Of a stretch of 64,000 bases of DNA, positions 14,137 to 22,982 are shown one piece after another. The notes under the pieces are model-generated. The model worked only from the letters and a program-made list of their open reading frames with translations, was not told the DNA's origin and did no database searches. A program made the position numbers and the translations under genes. Each line of letters begins with the position of its first letter. Position 1 is the stretch's first letter. This DNA comes from UBA2211 sp035404185 (GTDB lineage: Bacteria; Patescibacteriota; Minisyncoccia; Minisyncoccales; Minisyncoccaceae): NCBI GenBank assembly GCA_965230985.1, contig OZ246399.1, positions 591,402 through 655,401 of the forward strand. The letters run 5' to 3'.

Positions 14137-16362
14137 TCAATTCTTAATACACCTTACAGACATTCCATATCCTCGATATTGAGTACCACTGGTTGTTGCA
14201 GCACTGCTAGTAAATTTTGCGTATGAAGATTTGGTGCTATTAGTTGTACTGCTCCAATAATAGCCATTGGTGCCGACATCAGTACTAGTAAGACTACCAG
14301 AGTAACTTCTGTAGCCCCCTACGGTTAACTTTAAGACAGAACTGTAGGCAGTAGTATAGTTCGTCAAAGGAATAGTACTAATTTCAGAACCCCATTCAGT
14401 TAACGTTGGTATGCGCCAACCAGTAGGACAAGGATTATTAGTTCCGCTAACTCCTTGCCAAAGATTAGTATTTTGAGGATTTCTCCAGTCATAAGGAGTA
14501 GCGCTACTTGTAATAAACTTATTATTACCAGGCGTATTGCTAGAAGATTTGGTACTAGTAGTAGAACTCGTACGAGTCTGATGACTATCATCTAATCTTC
14601 CCCATTCAAATAAATCTCCATAAGCGCTTGAGTCAGTCTTAGATGTAGCAACTTGAGTGGCTCCAAGATTTCTATCCATCCAACATTTACCTGTTGGAGA
14701 TAAAACTGTTCCATAAGTAACACTACCAGATTTATAAGTAAAGGCTACCGATTGAGTACAAGTCCAAACTGTAGCACAACTAGCAGTAGTTCCTCCGTTT
14801 AATCCAGCACAAGTCCAAGTCCAGGGACCAGAGCCAGAGACAGATGAGGCAGTTCCAGGGTTGCAGAGATCGGTACTTGGAGCAATATATGAATTAGTGC
14901 TATTAGCTGAACCACAGACACCATCTTGGGATTTATTAGCGGTACAGGTTCCGCTAGTTGCTCCTCCGTTTGTTGATGCACAAGTCCAAGTCCAGGGACC
15001 AGAGCCAGAGACAGATGAGGCAGTTCCAGGGTTGCAGAGATCGGTACTTGGAGCAGTGTAGTAATTAGAACCATCGGCAGTTCCACAAACACCATCTTCG
15101 CTTTTGTTAGCAGTACAGGTTCCGCTAGTTGCTCCTCCGTTTAATCCAGCACAAGTCCAAGTCCAGGGACCAGAGCCAGAGACAGATGAGGCAGTTCCAG
15201 GGTTGCAGAGATTATTGCTCGGAGCAGAGGGGTAATACGAACCATTGGCAGTTCCACAAACACCGTCTTCAATTTTGTTAGCGGTACAGGTAGAAGAAGT
15301 AGTTCCTCCGTTTAATCCAGCACAAGTCCAAGTCCAGGGACCAGAGCCAGAGACAGATGAGGCAGTTCCAGGGTTGCAGAGATCGGTACTTGGAGCAATA
15401 TATGAATTAGTGCTATTAGCTGAACCACAGACACCATCTTGGGATTTATTAGCGGTACAGGTTCCGCTAGTTGCTCCTCCGTTTGTTGATGCACAAGTCC
15501 AAGTCCAGGGACCGGAACCAGAGACAGAAGAAGCGTTTCCAGGGTTGCAGAGATCGGTACTTGGAGCAGAAGAATAATTAGAACCATTGGCAGTTCCACA
15601 AACACCGTCTTCAATTTTGTTAGCGGTACAGGTTCCGCTAGTTGCTCCTCCGTTTGTTGATGCACAAGTCCAAGTCCAGGGACCGGAACCAGAGACAGAA
15701 GAAGCGTTTCCAGGGTTGCAGAGATCGGTACTTGGAGCAGAAGAATAATTAGAACCATTGGCAGTTCCACAAACACCGTCTTCAATTTTGTTAGCAGTAC
15801 AAGTAGGAGTGTATCCCTTATTTAATCCAGCACAAGTCCAAGTCCAGGGACCGGAACCAGAGACAGAAGAAGCGTTTCCCGTAGAACAAAAATTAGCTAT
15901 CGGAGCAGAAGTTAAATTAGCACCGTTTGAAGAACCACAAACACCGTTGACTGCCTTTTCAGTCGCTGAACTATAAGTATCTGTTGCACTGTCATATATA
16001 TATGCATAATCAGTAGAAAGAACTGAAGAAATAACGAAAGAGTTTCCATCATCTGAAACGTATTTATAATTTGAATCGCTAGGAAGTGGTTTTGTAAGAT
16101 AATAAGAAAGCTGATCATCAATAACTGGACAACTACCAATAAAACAATTATCACTATCTGCAACTATTGGATATGATCCCTCCATTGCCTTATAAGAAGC
16201 CAAATTCATTCTTAATTGATCTAGAGCTGATTTTTTAAGTGCGTCATTGGCGGCATCATTTGCTTTATTCAAGGAGACGACAACAATGCCAGAAAGAATT
16301 CCAATAATAGAAATGACTACTAATATTTCAATTAAAGTAAAAGCTTTGTTTGATATCTTCAT
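14137..16362 (-). CDS. Prepilin-like protein with seven Cys-rich repeats and a FISUMP C-terminal domain
   Basis: 741 residues in three parts. The N-terminus is a type IV prepilin leader and helix (SNKAFTLIEILVVISIIGIL), cleaved after a positively charged stub. Residues ~140-532 are seven tandem 57-residue repeats, each with four cysteines and the core SVSGSGPWTWTC. The end (~540-741) matches the Fibrobacter major paralogous domain (GKCWMDRNLGATQVAT, LFEWGRLDD, CPTGWRIPTLTEW, GYYWSSTT). The product is probably exported and assembled or anchored by the pilus machinery as a long extracellular fibre or adhesin. Related repeats occur in the SipW-type protein at 30523-32313. Confidence 0.85.
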   Translation of the reverse strand: MKISNKAFTLIEILVVISIIGILSGIVVVSLNKANDAANDALKKSALDQLRMNLASYKAMEGSYPIVADSDNCFIGSCPVIDDQLSYYLTKPLPSDSNYKYVSDDGNSFVISSVLSTDYAYIYDSATDTYSSATEKAVNGVCGSSNGANLTSAPIANFCSTGNASSVSGSGPWTWTCAGLNKGYTPTCTANKIEDGVCGTANGSNYSSAPSTDLCNPGNASSVSGSGPWTWTCASTNGGATSGTCTANKIEDGVCGTANGSNYSSAPSTDLCNPGNASSVSGSGPWTWTCASTNGGATSGTCTANKSQDGVCGSANSTNSYIAPSTDLCNPGTASSVSGSGPWTWTCAGLNGGTTSSTCTANKIEDGVCGTANGSYYPSAPSNNLCNPGTASSVSGSGPWTWTCAGLNGGATSGTCTANKSEDGVCGTADGSNYYTAPSTDLCNPGTASSVSGSGPWTWTCASTNGGATSGTCTANKSQDGVCGSANSTNSYIAPSTDLCNPGTASSVSGSGPWTWTCAGLNGGTTASCATVWTCTQSVAFTYKSGSVTYGTVLSPTGKCWMDRNLGATQVATSKTDSSAYGDLFEWGRLDDSHQTRTSSTTSTKSSSNTPGNNKFITSSATPYDWRNPQNTNLWQGVSGTNNPCPTGWRIPTLTEWGSEISTIPLTNYTTAYSSVLKLTVGGYRSYSGSLTSTDVGTNGYYWSSTTNSTKSSYAKFTSSAATTSGTQYRGYGMSVRCIKN
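14767..15945 (-). repeat. Seven tandem ~171-bp coding repeats
   Basis: Seven near-identical units encode GVCG...SVSGSGPWTWTC...TCTANK. Units two and three are almost identical at DNA level, as are units four and seven. This indicates recent expansion or gene conversion and makes copy number likely to vary or to be mis-assembled. Confidence 0.9.
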
Positions 16363-16451
16363 GGTATTTTATTTTAAATTTTTGTATTAAAATTATTATA
16401 CAAGAATTAAACTTAAAAAAAGAGTAGACAATCATATTTTAGAATTATCAA

Positions 16452-17162
16452 TCAACCTATAAATGTTCCAAATTTTTCTCCTTTTAATGCTTTAGAAATA
16501 TCTTTAAATTTTTTAATATTAAATACAATAATCGGCTTTTGATTATCTAAACACAAAGCAAAAGCTGTTAAATCCATAACATTTAGTTTCTTCTCTAAGG
16601 CCTCTTCAAAGGTTAAATTTTCATACAGCTTAGCATCGGAATACTTTTTAGGGTCTTTATTATATACTCCATCAACATTAGTAGCTTTTAAAATTAAATC
16701 ACAATCAATCTCGCAAGATCTTAAAGCAGCTAAAGTATCTGTGGTAAAAAAAGGATTACCAGTTCCTCCAGCAAAAACAACTATCTTTCCTTGATTTAAA
16801 TATTCAATTGCTTTCTTTTTTGAAAAAGACTCGCAAACTTTATCCATTTCTATTGATGACATTAATTTTGATGGAACACCCAAAGACTCTAAGGCCTCTT
16901 CTAATCCCAATCCATTGATAATAGTGGATAACATTCCCATATAATCAGCCGTCACCTTGTCAAAATGTTCTTCTCCTATTTCACGACCCCTAAAAATATT
17001 TCCTCCTCCAATAACAATACATAAGTCAACATTATTCTTTTTTTTAATATCAACAATCTCTTTGGCTATTTTCATATACGAAGACAAAGAAACTCCTCTG
17101 CCATCTTCTTTGCCAAACGACTCCCCTCCAATCTTTAATAATATTCTTTTGTATTTTTTCAT
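16452..17162 (-). CDS. pyrH: UMP kinase
   Basis: 236 residues, full length for the hexameric bacterial enzyme. Motifs are RILLKIGGESFGKEDGRG, LCIVIGGGNIFRGREIG, VFAGGTGNPFFTTDTLAALR and VDGVYNKDPKKYSDAK. It phosphorylates UMP to UDP in the cytoplasm. With pyrE at 50 kb it is one of only two pyrimidine genes here, which suggests salvage or partial synthesis. It lies alone between the prepilin gene and purB. Confidence 0.95.
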   Translation of the reverse strand: MKKYKRILLKIGGESFGKEDGRGVSLSSYMKIAKEIVDIKKKNNVDLCIVIGGGNIFRGREIGEEHFDKVTADYMGMLSTIINGLGLEEALESLGVPSKLMSSIEMDKVCESFSKKKAIEYLNQGKIVVFAGGTGNPFFTTDTLAALRSCEIDCDLILKATNVDGVYNKDPKKYSDAKLYENLTFEEALEKKLNVMDLTAFALCLDNQKPIIVFNIKKFKDISKALKGEKFGTFIG

Positions 17163-17223
17163 TTAATGTAATGTGAATTATTATCACAAATATTATATTC
17201 TATTTATTAAAACTAGGCAAACT

Positions 17224-17256
17224 AAAAAACAAAAGAGCCGAATATATATTCTGCTC
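17224..17256 (-). terminator. Intrinsic terminator of purB
   Basis: On the minus strand GAGC-A-GAATATATATTC-G-GCTC is followed by TTTTGTTTTTT, just after the purB stop codon. Confidence 0.8.
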
Positions 17257-17267
17257 ATTTAAAAAAA

Positions 17268-18563
17268 TTAAAGAATTATTATCTGATTGAAGATTTGATT
17301 AGTGTATCGAATCTTTTTTTCAATATCGAAACACTCATGAAGTTCATCGGGATTAATGAATTTCATAATCTCTTCGTTCCGAAGTAATGCGGTGTAGAAA
17401 TCTTCTTTGGTTTCCCAGCATTCAAGGGCAATATCCCTCACAAGAGTATGCGCTCTTTCTCTTGGCAGGCCACTCTTTTCGGAAACAAGCATCATCACTT
17501 CCTGGGAAAAAATCAAACCCTTGGTCAACTCGAGATTTTCCTTCATTCTTTCCTTGGAAACCCTCATCTTCCGGAATATTGAAGCAAGTCTTTTTAGTCC
17601 ATATTCGACCAATGCCGAACTGTCGGGAAGAATCACTCTCTCTGGTCCAGAATTATCCAAGCTTCGTTCGTTCCAGCAGTCAGAAAGATTGCCATAGGAA
17701 ACTTGAACGTTGCTGCAGACAATGCGCATTAATCCGGTCAGATTCTCCCAGCCGATAGGGTTCTTTTTGTGCGGCATGGCCGATGACCCCTTTTGGTCTT
17801 TGCTGAACGATTCCATGACCTCACCGATCTCGGTTTGAGCCATGAGACGCATGCTGACCGATATCTTAGAAACTGTTCCGGCAATTAAGCCAAGGACCGC
17901 CATGTATTCAGCAATGATATCGCGAGAAATAATCTGTGTCGCAATAATGGGTTTGAGCCCAAGCTTTTCACAGGTTATCACTTCGACTTTTGGGTCAAGT
18001 GTATACATGCCGACAGCACCACTGATTTTGCCGACTGAAACTCTGATTTTAAGACTTTCCAGTCTTTCTTTGTGTCTCTTCAGTTCCGCATACCAGTTAA
18101 TTAGCTTGACCCCGAAAGTTATCGGTTCGGCATGAATTCCGTGAGTACGTCCGATTTGTACGGCATGGATGTTTTCCAAGGCTTTCGCTTCAACAATTTC
18201 CATTAAGTCCGTTAAAGCATCTTGGATAAGATTGATGCTTTCCCGGAGCTGAAGACTTTGAGCCGTATCAACGACATCGTAAGAGGTTAATCCTCGATGA
18301 AGCCAGGGTCGAAGCTCTTCCGGAAATTGCGGAGAAATGTACTCCAAAAATGCAACAACATCGTGCTTTGTAATTTCTTTTTCAATACGATTGATTTCAT
18401 CCGAATTGATTTTTATCTTGTCGACATGAGGAATATTATACTTAAATTCTCCCAAATCTTTGCGAGCCTTCAAAACGGCTATCTCCACTTTAAGCCAAGT
18501 TGTGAATTTGTAGTTCTCAGACCAAATTTTTGCCATTCTCTCATTTGTATAACGACTGATCAC
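17268..18563 (-). CDS. purB: Adenylosuccinate lyase
   Basis: 431 residues of the fumarase/aspartase superfamily with the signature GSSAMPHKKNPIGWE, the early RTHGIHAEPITFG and SLDNSGPERVILPDS. It removes fumarate from SAICAR and adenylosuccinate in purine synthesis. It starts at GTG eight bases after AAAGGAGTGA. The gene is visibly GC-richer than pyrH and rlmN on either side, stands alone with its own promoter, dyad and terminator, and looks like the other SD-type genes here (purC, pyrE), suggesting acquisition or a shared regulatory class. Confidence 0.95.
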   Translation of the reverse strand: MISRYTNERMAKIWSENYKFTTWLKVEIAVLKARKDLGEFKYNIPHVDKIKINSDEINRIEKEITKHDVVAFLEYISPQFPEELRPWLHRGLTSYDVVDTAQSLQLRESINLIQDALTDLMEIVEAKALENIHAVQIGRTHGIHAEPITFGVKLINWYAELKRHKERLESLKIRVSVGKISGAVGMYTLDPKVEVITCEKLGLKPIIATQIISRDIIAEYMAVLGLIAGTVSKISVSMRLMAQTEIGEVMESFSKDQKGSSAMPHKKNPIGWENLTGLMRIVCSNVQVSYGNLSDCWNERSLDNSGPERVILPDSSALVEYGLKRLASIFRKMRVSKERMKENLELTKGLIFSQEVMMLVSEKSGLPRERAHTLVRDIALECWETKEDFYTALLRNEEIMKFINPDELHECFDIEKKIRYTNQIFNQIIIL

Positions 18564-18604
18564 AATAAATCACTCCTTTAGGTTGTTAAATAACATTAAA
18601 ATTA

Positions 18605-18663
18605 TTGCAAAAACATTATGTTTTTTGCAAGAAAAGAATAACAAAATAATAAATTATTGTCAA
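18605..18663 (-). promoter_or_regulatory. purB promoter with a 26-bp dyad in the leader
   Basis: TTGACA (18658-18663), 17 bases and TATTCT (18635-18640) on the minus strand. Just downstream is a dyad TTGCAAAAA-(N8)-TTTTTGCAA at 18605-18630, placed where a repressor or an RNA hairpin could control purB. Confidence 0.6.
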
Positions 18664-18682
18664 AAACGCTCATCCGTTAATT

Positions 18683-19657
18683 TTATGCTTTAGTTGCCAA
18701 TTGTCCGCAAGCTGCCTTAATTCCCCTTCCAAATTCATATCTTTGGGTAGTAAAAATTCCCTCTTTTTCTAAATAATCTTTGAATTTTTTAATTGTTTTA
18801 GAATCTGATGCTTTAAACTTTCCCGTTGGATTATAGACTATTAAATTAACCATGTATAATGATTTTTTCATTATTTTTGCTAATTCTTTAGCACATTCAA
18901 GAGAATCATTCTCTCCCTTTATCATTAAATACTCAAACATCACTTTCCTTTTATTTTTTAAAATATAATCATCAACAACTCTTAGAACATCTTTTAAAGG
19001 ATACTTTTTATTCACTGGCATTAATTTACTTCTCAATTCATCATTAGGAGCGTGTAAAGAAATAGAAAGATTTACTTGCAAATCTTCGTTGGTAAATCTT
19101 TCTATTCCCTCAATTATTCCCGAAGTCGAAATAGATATCTTGCGACTTCCAATATTAAAATACTCTGGACTGTTTAAAATACGAATTGCTGACATTACAT
19201 TATCATAGTTCAAAAACGGTTCTCCCATTCCCATAAAAACAATATTAGTTACTTTGCAAATTCTCATAAACAACAAAACTTGAAGAACTATTTCTTCAAC
19301 GGTTAAATTTCTCTTTAACCCCATCGTTCCAGTCGCACAAAAAGAACACGCCAAGGGACAACCAACCTGAGAAGAAACACAAACCGTCGAACGATTATCA
19401 GTATGCTTCATTAAAACTGATTCAATTTTTAATCCATCTGATAATTCAATTAAAGCTTTGATTGTATTTCCTTCATCAAACATTTTGTGTTCGATTTCTA
19501 AAGGACAATCTTTTTTTAATTCTTCGCGCAAAGATAAAGGCAGGACACTTGCCTTGTCCCAATCTTCTATTAAGTCTTGAAAAATCAGTTTGTGCACCTG
19601 CTTAATCCTATACTTAGGTTGATTTTCTAATTTTTTTTCAATTAGAGATAAATTCAT
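18683..19657 (-). CDS. rlmN: Dual-specificity 23S rRNA/tRNA adenine C2-methyltransferase
   Basis: 324 residues with the radical SAM cluster motif CPLACSFCATG and VFMGMGEPFLNYDNV, SISTSGII and SLHAPNDELRSKLMPV. It methylates A2503 of 23S rRNA and A37 of some tRNAs. The C-terminal Cys that forms the intermediate is seen in AACGQLA. It overlaps rmuC by four bases, so the two are co-translated. Confidence 0.95.
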   Translation of the reverse strand: MNLSLIEKKLENQPKYRIKQVHKLIFQDLIEDWDKASVLPLSLREELKKDCPLEIEHKMFDEGNTIKALIELSDGLKIESVLMKHTDNRSTVCVSSQVGCPLACSFCATGTMGLKRNLTVEEIVLQVLLFMRICKVTNIVFMGMGEPFLNYDNVMSAIRILNSPEYFNIGSRKISISTSGIIEGIERFTNEDLQVNLSISLHAPNDELRSKLMPVNKKYPLKDVLRVVDDYILKNKRKVMFEYLMIKGENDSLECAKELAKIMKKSLYMVNLIVYNPTGKFKASDSKTIKKFKDYLEKEGIFTTQRYEFGRGIKAACGQLATKA

Positions 19658-20745
19658 TCTTTGTTTTCTATAACCTTAACTTCTTCTTTAGTTATAACAT
19701 TCTCATTCTTTATTTTATCAACTATTGTTGATAGTTTTTTAGTTCTAGTAATTGATACTTCGTCAAACTGAGTTGAAACTGCCCTAATTTTCTTTCCCAA
19801 AGAATCAACCTCTTCATTATATTTATTATATTCAATTTCAAACTTCTTAATTAATTTTATGATTTCATGAAGATTCTCCTGATATTTAAAACTCTTATAT
19901 GATTGGAAAACCATCCGTAAGATAGCAGTAAAACTAAATGGTCCAGCGAGCACTACTTTCTTTGCCATAGCGTCGTTCCAGGTTTCGTTCATTTGATCAT
20001 AGATAAAGCTGAAAATCATTTCGTTAGGAACGAATAAAATAACAAAATCAACGGTATCTTCTTCGGGATTAATATATTCTCTACCTGATATTTCTTTTAT
20101 TCTATTTTTAACATCCTGCTCAAAAACTTTTTTGAATTGTTTTTTCTTTTCTTTATCTTCTTCATCATTAAACTTGATGAAATTATTCAAAGGAAATTTA
20201 ACATCGATATTTATTTTAGTTCTATCGGGTAAGAAAATAGTAAAATCAGGTCTATTAGCATTATTATCTTGGGCTGTATTAGCTTCATAGTTTTCTCCTC
20301 TAACAAAACCGATTGTCTTTAACAGGTTCTCAGCGATTTCTTCTCCGTATTTTCCCCTTAATTGATTATTTGACAAAACATTTCTCAACCCTTCGGTTGA
20401 ATCTTTTAAACTGCCAGTTACTGTCTTGTATTCTTCTAATACTGTTCTTAAGGTATTAAATTCTCCAATTCTTTCTTTTTCCACTTCATCTAACTGCTTT
20501 TTGCTCTTATCCAGTTCTTGATGAACTCTTTCAATCAAATCTTTAATCGTATCTTTGTTGTGTTGAATTGATTCACTGATAAGTTCTTTTTTAAGATCAA
20601 CCTGTTCTAATAATCTCTTCCTTTCTTCTTCGAACAACATCTTACTTCTTTTATCGTTTTCATTCATTAACTTCTGAAAAAGAATATACGTAAAAACAAG
20701 GATTATAAATAATGAAGCTATTAAAGTGATGGTTTCGGTTGTCAT
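19654..20745 (-). CDS. rmuC: RmuC-family DNA recombination protein
   Basis: 363 residues: an N-terminal membrane helix (LIASLFIILVFTYILFQKL), a long coiled coil (~40-115), then the RmuC nuclease-like domain with LRGKYGEEIAENLLKTIGF, RPDFTIFLPD, INIDVKFPLNNF and FVILFVPNEMIFSFI. The D...DxK arrangement is of the PD-(D/E)XK type. The family limits DNA inversion and has anti-phage roles in some bacteria. It is the first gene of a pair with rlmN. Confidence 0.9.
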   Translation of the reverse strand: MTTETITLIASLFIILVFTYILFQKLMNENDKRSKMLFEEERKRLLEQVDLKKELISESIQHNKDTIKDLIERVHQELDKSKKQLDEVEKERIGEFNTLRTVLEEYKTVTGSLKDSTEGLRNVLSNNQLRGKYGEEIAENLLKTIGFVRGENYEANTAQDNNANRPDFTIFLPDRTKINIDVKFPLNNFIKFNDEEDKEKKKQFKKVFEQDVKNRIKEISGREYINPEEDTVDFVILFVPNEMIFSFIYDQMNETWNDAMAKKVVLAGPFSFTAILRMVFQSYKSFKYQENLHEIIKLIKKFEIEYNKYNEEVDSLGKKIRAVSTQFDEVSITRTKKLSTIVDKIKNENVITKEEVKVIENKE

Positions 20746-20773
20746 ATTGACTTTTTTATTAGTGATGTATAAT

Positions 20774-20851
20774 ATACGTGCAATCAGAAATGATTGTCCT
20801 GCCCGAGGACTCGGGATCGAGATTCGTAAATCTAGCTTTGGCTAGATTTTT
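20774..20851 (+). ncRNA. Small RNA candidate with three hairpins and a terminator
   Basis: A box TATAAT (20768-20773) with TTGACT 15 bases upstream precedes three hairpins: CAATCA/TGATTG, CCCGAG/CTCGGG and AATCTAGC/GCTAGATT. The last runs into five T residues at 20847-20851, forming an intrinsic terminator. No ORF is present. GTCCT/AGGAC offers an alternative pairing that overlaps the second hairpin, so two folds are possible. Confidence 0.5.
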
Positions 20852-20869
20852 GCTTAAACTCTTAAACCC

Positions 20870-20897
20870 TTGACAAGTCATTGTAATTGATTAAAAT
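20870..20897 (+). promoter_or_regulatory. Promoter of the long-stem small RNA
   Basis: TTGACA (20870-20875), 16-base spacer and TAAAAT (20892-20897), directly upstream of the paired RNA at 20907-20998. Confidence 0.6.
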
Positions 20898-20906
20898 ATA
20901 CTTAAG

Positions 20907-21003
20907 GTACTTTATTCAGAGCAGTCTGCTTAATGAAACGTGCGAAGTTCGCACTTCCTTAAGTGGATAGTTGTAGCGGATTGCTCTGAGTGAAGTATTT
21001 TTT
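20907..21003 (+). ncRNA. Small RNA with a 23-bp closing stem
   Basis: Bases 20907-20929 and 20976-20998 pair over 23 consecutive positions counting G-U, enclosing an internal loop and an apical hairpin GTGCGA/TCGCAC. Six T residues (20998-21003) follow, so the stem doubles as a terminator. A consensus-type promoter is in place. The long stem, open centre and apical hairpin recall 6S RNA, but at ~95 nt it is only about half that length. The right arm overlaps the last codons of the convergent DUF3800 gene, so it may also be that gene's antisense or terminator. Confidence 0.6.
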
Positions 21004-21708
21004 ATTACAAATATCTTGAATTTTTCCGATTTTCTCTTTGATAATTTCGTAATAAATACTGTTATTATTTTCAAATAATTGAAAAACTGCATAGGCTATA
21101 TAATCTGCTATTTGCAAACCACCATGAGTATAGTGAGGATTGTGCTGATAAGAAAGACTTAATTCAGCATTTAATCGTGGATGTTTATCAAGATAATCTA
21201 ATCTTATCCTTTCAACCTCTATTTCTAGTTCCTTTCTTAATTTTAACTTACTATCTTTTCTTGAAAAAACTATTTCTGTTTGGTCAGTTTGATGACATAT
21301 ATTTTTTAATAATTGTCCAGACATGACTCCATACATTTTCCCCGGATTTTCTTTTAACTGTTGATAACATTTTAATTTTTCAACAACAATAACATCTATT
21401 TTGATATCTTTTAATTCTTTAATAAAATTATAGAATCTTTCTCTTACTTGAGGATAATCACTTTGAGCATGGAAAGAATCTAAGGCATAGGCTGAAGAAA
21501 AAACCCTTGTTAATTCTTTGTTTTTTAAAAGGCTACTTTTAAAATCTACAACTTTCTGTTGAAGAAGTAGTTGATCTTCTACTCTTATGGCAGCTAAAAT
21601 CAAAAATTTAGTTGCCTGCCCTTTTTCAACTAAATTTACTCCTTTAAAAGAAAAAACTTCAGGTTTTCCGGATTCATCTATAAAAATATATGTTTTAGAT
21701 TTTTCCAT
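20959..21708 (-). CDS. DUF3800-family protein
   Basis: 249 residues beginning TYIFIDESGKP, the DUF3800 hallmark, with VIVVEKLK, DYLDKHPRL and the closing GGLQIADYIAYAVFQLFE. The fold is RNase H-like with an acidic site, so a nuclease role is likely although unproven. Members often sit near defence genes or mobile DNA; no such partner is evident here. The last ~13 residues are encoded in the arm of the converging small RNA, so the exact C-terminus may not be under protein-level selection. Confidence 0.78.
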   Translation of the reverse strand: MEKSKTYIFIDESGKPEVFSFKGVNLVEKGQATKFLILAAIRVEDQLLLQQKVVDFKSSLLKNKELTRVFSSAYALDSFHAQSDYPQVRERFYNFIKELKDIKIDVIVVEKLKCYQQLKENPGKMYGVMSGQLLKNICHQTDQTEIVFSRKDSKLKLRKELEIEVERIRLDYLDKHPRLNAELSLSYQHNPHYTHGGLQIADYIAYAVFQLFENNNSIYYEIIKEKIGKIQDICNKKYFTQSNPLQLST

Positions 21709-21721
21709 TATTTCTATTATA

Positions 21722-22921
21722 TCACACTTTTCTCTTTTCTAAGAGAAATACTTTATTATTTTTTCGAACAACATCTTTGAAAACAATTGCCACTTCTTCT
21801 CCTTTTTTTCCCTTTTCAATGCTTTTATTTTTAATCTGCATTGACTCAACTTTTTGTTCAATATACGTATTGGTTCCTTCAATAATAATCTTATCTCCCA
21901 CCTTTAAATCAAGGTGATTTAATGTTATCGAACCTGATTTAACTTTAGGATAATAATGAGTAATATATCCAACCAATACTTTCTTTTCCAAAGAAACATT
22001 ATCAGCTTTTTCATAACTGATTCCCTCTTTGCTTGGAGTTCCAAAATAGAAACCAGTAGAAAATCCTCGATTGTAAACTGAAGATAATTCTTCTTTCCAT
22101 TTTTTAACTTTTTCACTGGTAAATGATTTATCAAAATATGCATCAATTGCTTCTCGATAGCATCTTGAAACAACTTCAATATATTTTGGATCTCTTCTTC
22201 TGCCTTCAATTTTAAAAGAATCTATTCCCGCCTTGATTAATTCTGGAACGAATTCAATCATGCATAAATCTTTAGCGCTCATAAAATATTTTCCTTCATT
22301 GGAAACTGCATTACCTTCTTCATCTGACAATGTCCACTCTTTTCTGCAAGGTTGGGCACAACTTCCACAATTAGCTGATTTGCCATACAAGTAGGCTGAT
22401 AAAATACAACGGCCAGAAATAGCCATACACATTGCTCCGTGAACAAAAACTTCAATCTCTATTTTAACTTTCTTTTTTAACTCTTTAATTTGCTTTAAAG
22501 TCATCTCCCGAGCTAAAACTATTCTCTTCGCGCCTAACTTTTTATAAAATAAAGCAGCTTCGTAATTAGAGATATTAGCTTGAGTTGAAACAATAAAAGG
22601 AATCTTTATTTTCCTAGCTAGCTGAATAACCGCAGGGTCCCAAACAATAACCGCGTCTACGCCCCCCTTTTTGGCCTTTTTAAGCAACTTTTCGGCCTTT
22701 TTGATGTCATGGTTATATACCACAGAATTGACCGTTAAATACCCTTTTATGCCGTAAGAATGACACTTCTTTATAAAGGCTTCTAGTTCAGAAACTTTAA
22801 TGCCGGAAGCCGCTCTCATACTTAATTCATCAACACCAAAATAGACTGCATTGGCATATGATTTGCAGGCTTCTAAACTGGCCCAATCACGAATCGGACT
22901 CATTAGTTCTGGCTTTTTCAT
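21722..22921 (-). CDS. Peptidase U32-family protein (TrhP/RlhA-like)
   Basis: 399 residues with the U32 signature: AISGRCILSAYLYGKSANCG followed by SCAQPCRKEW, giving the conserved cysteines. A TIM-barrel N-terminal half (MSPIRDWASLEACKSYANA) and DSFKIEGRRRDPKYIEVVS also fit. Although named collagenase-like, studied members take part in RNA hydroxylation (TrhP on tRNA, RlhA on 23S rRNA), which I consider the likelier job. The C-terminal ~90 residues form a beta-barrel-like extension. Confidence 0.85.
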   Translation of the reverse strand: MKKPELMSPIRDWASLEACKSYANAVYFGVDELSMRAASGIKVSELEAFIKKCHSYGIKGYLTVNSVVYNHDIKKAEKLLKKAKKGGVDAVIVWDPAVIQLARKIKIPFIVSTQANISNYEAALFYKKLGAKRIVLAREMTLKQIKELKKKVKIEIEVFVHGAMCMAISGRCILSAYLYGKSANCGSCAQPCRKEWTLSDEEGNAVSNEGKYFMSAKDLCMIEFVPELIKAGIDSFKIEGRRRDPKYIEVVSRCYREAIDAYFDKSFTSEKVKKWKEELSSVYNRGFSTGFYFGTPSKEGISYEKADNVSLEKKVLVGYITHYYPKVKSGSITLNHLDLKVGDKIIIEGTNTYIEQKVESMQIKNKSIEKGKKGEEVAIVFKDVVRKNNKVFLLEKRKV

Positions 22922-22949
22922 ATACTCAATTTAACATATTAAAGGTAAT

Positions 22950-22982
22950 AAAAAAAGAGCCTATTTATTAATATTTCGGCTC
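22950..22982 (-). terminator. Intrinsic terminator of purC
   Basis: GAGCC and GGCTC arms on the minus strand followed by seven T residues. The first arm overlaps the last purC codons. Confidence 0.8.

Noticed and set aside
14799..15976. Several open frames of 60-157 codons on both strands in the prepilin repeats
   Set aside because: They arise because the 171-bp repeat keeps other frames open; they have no start signals and repeat the same peptide.
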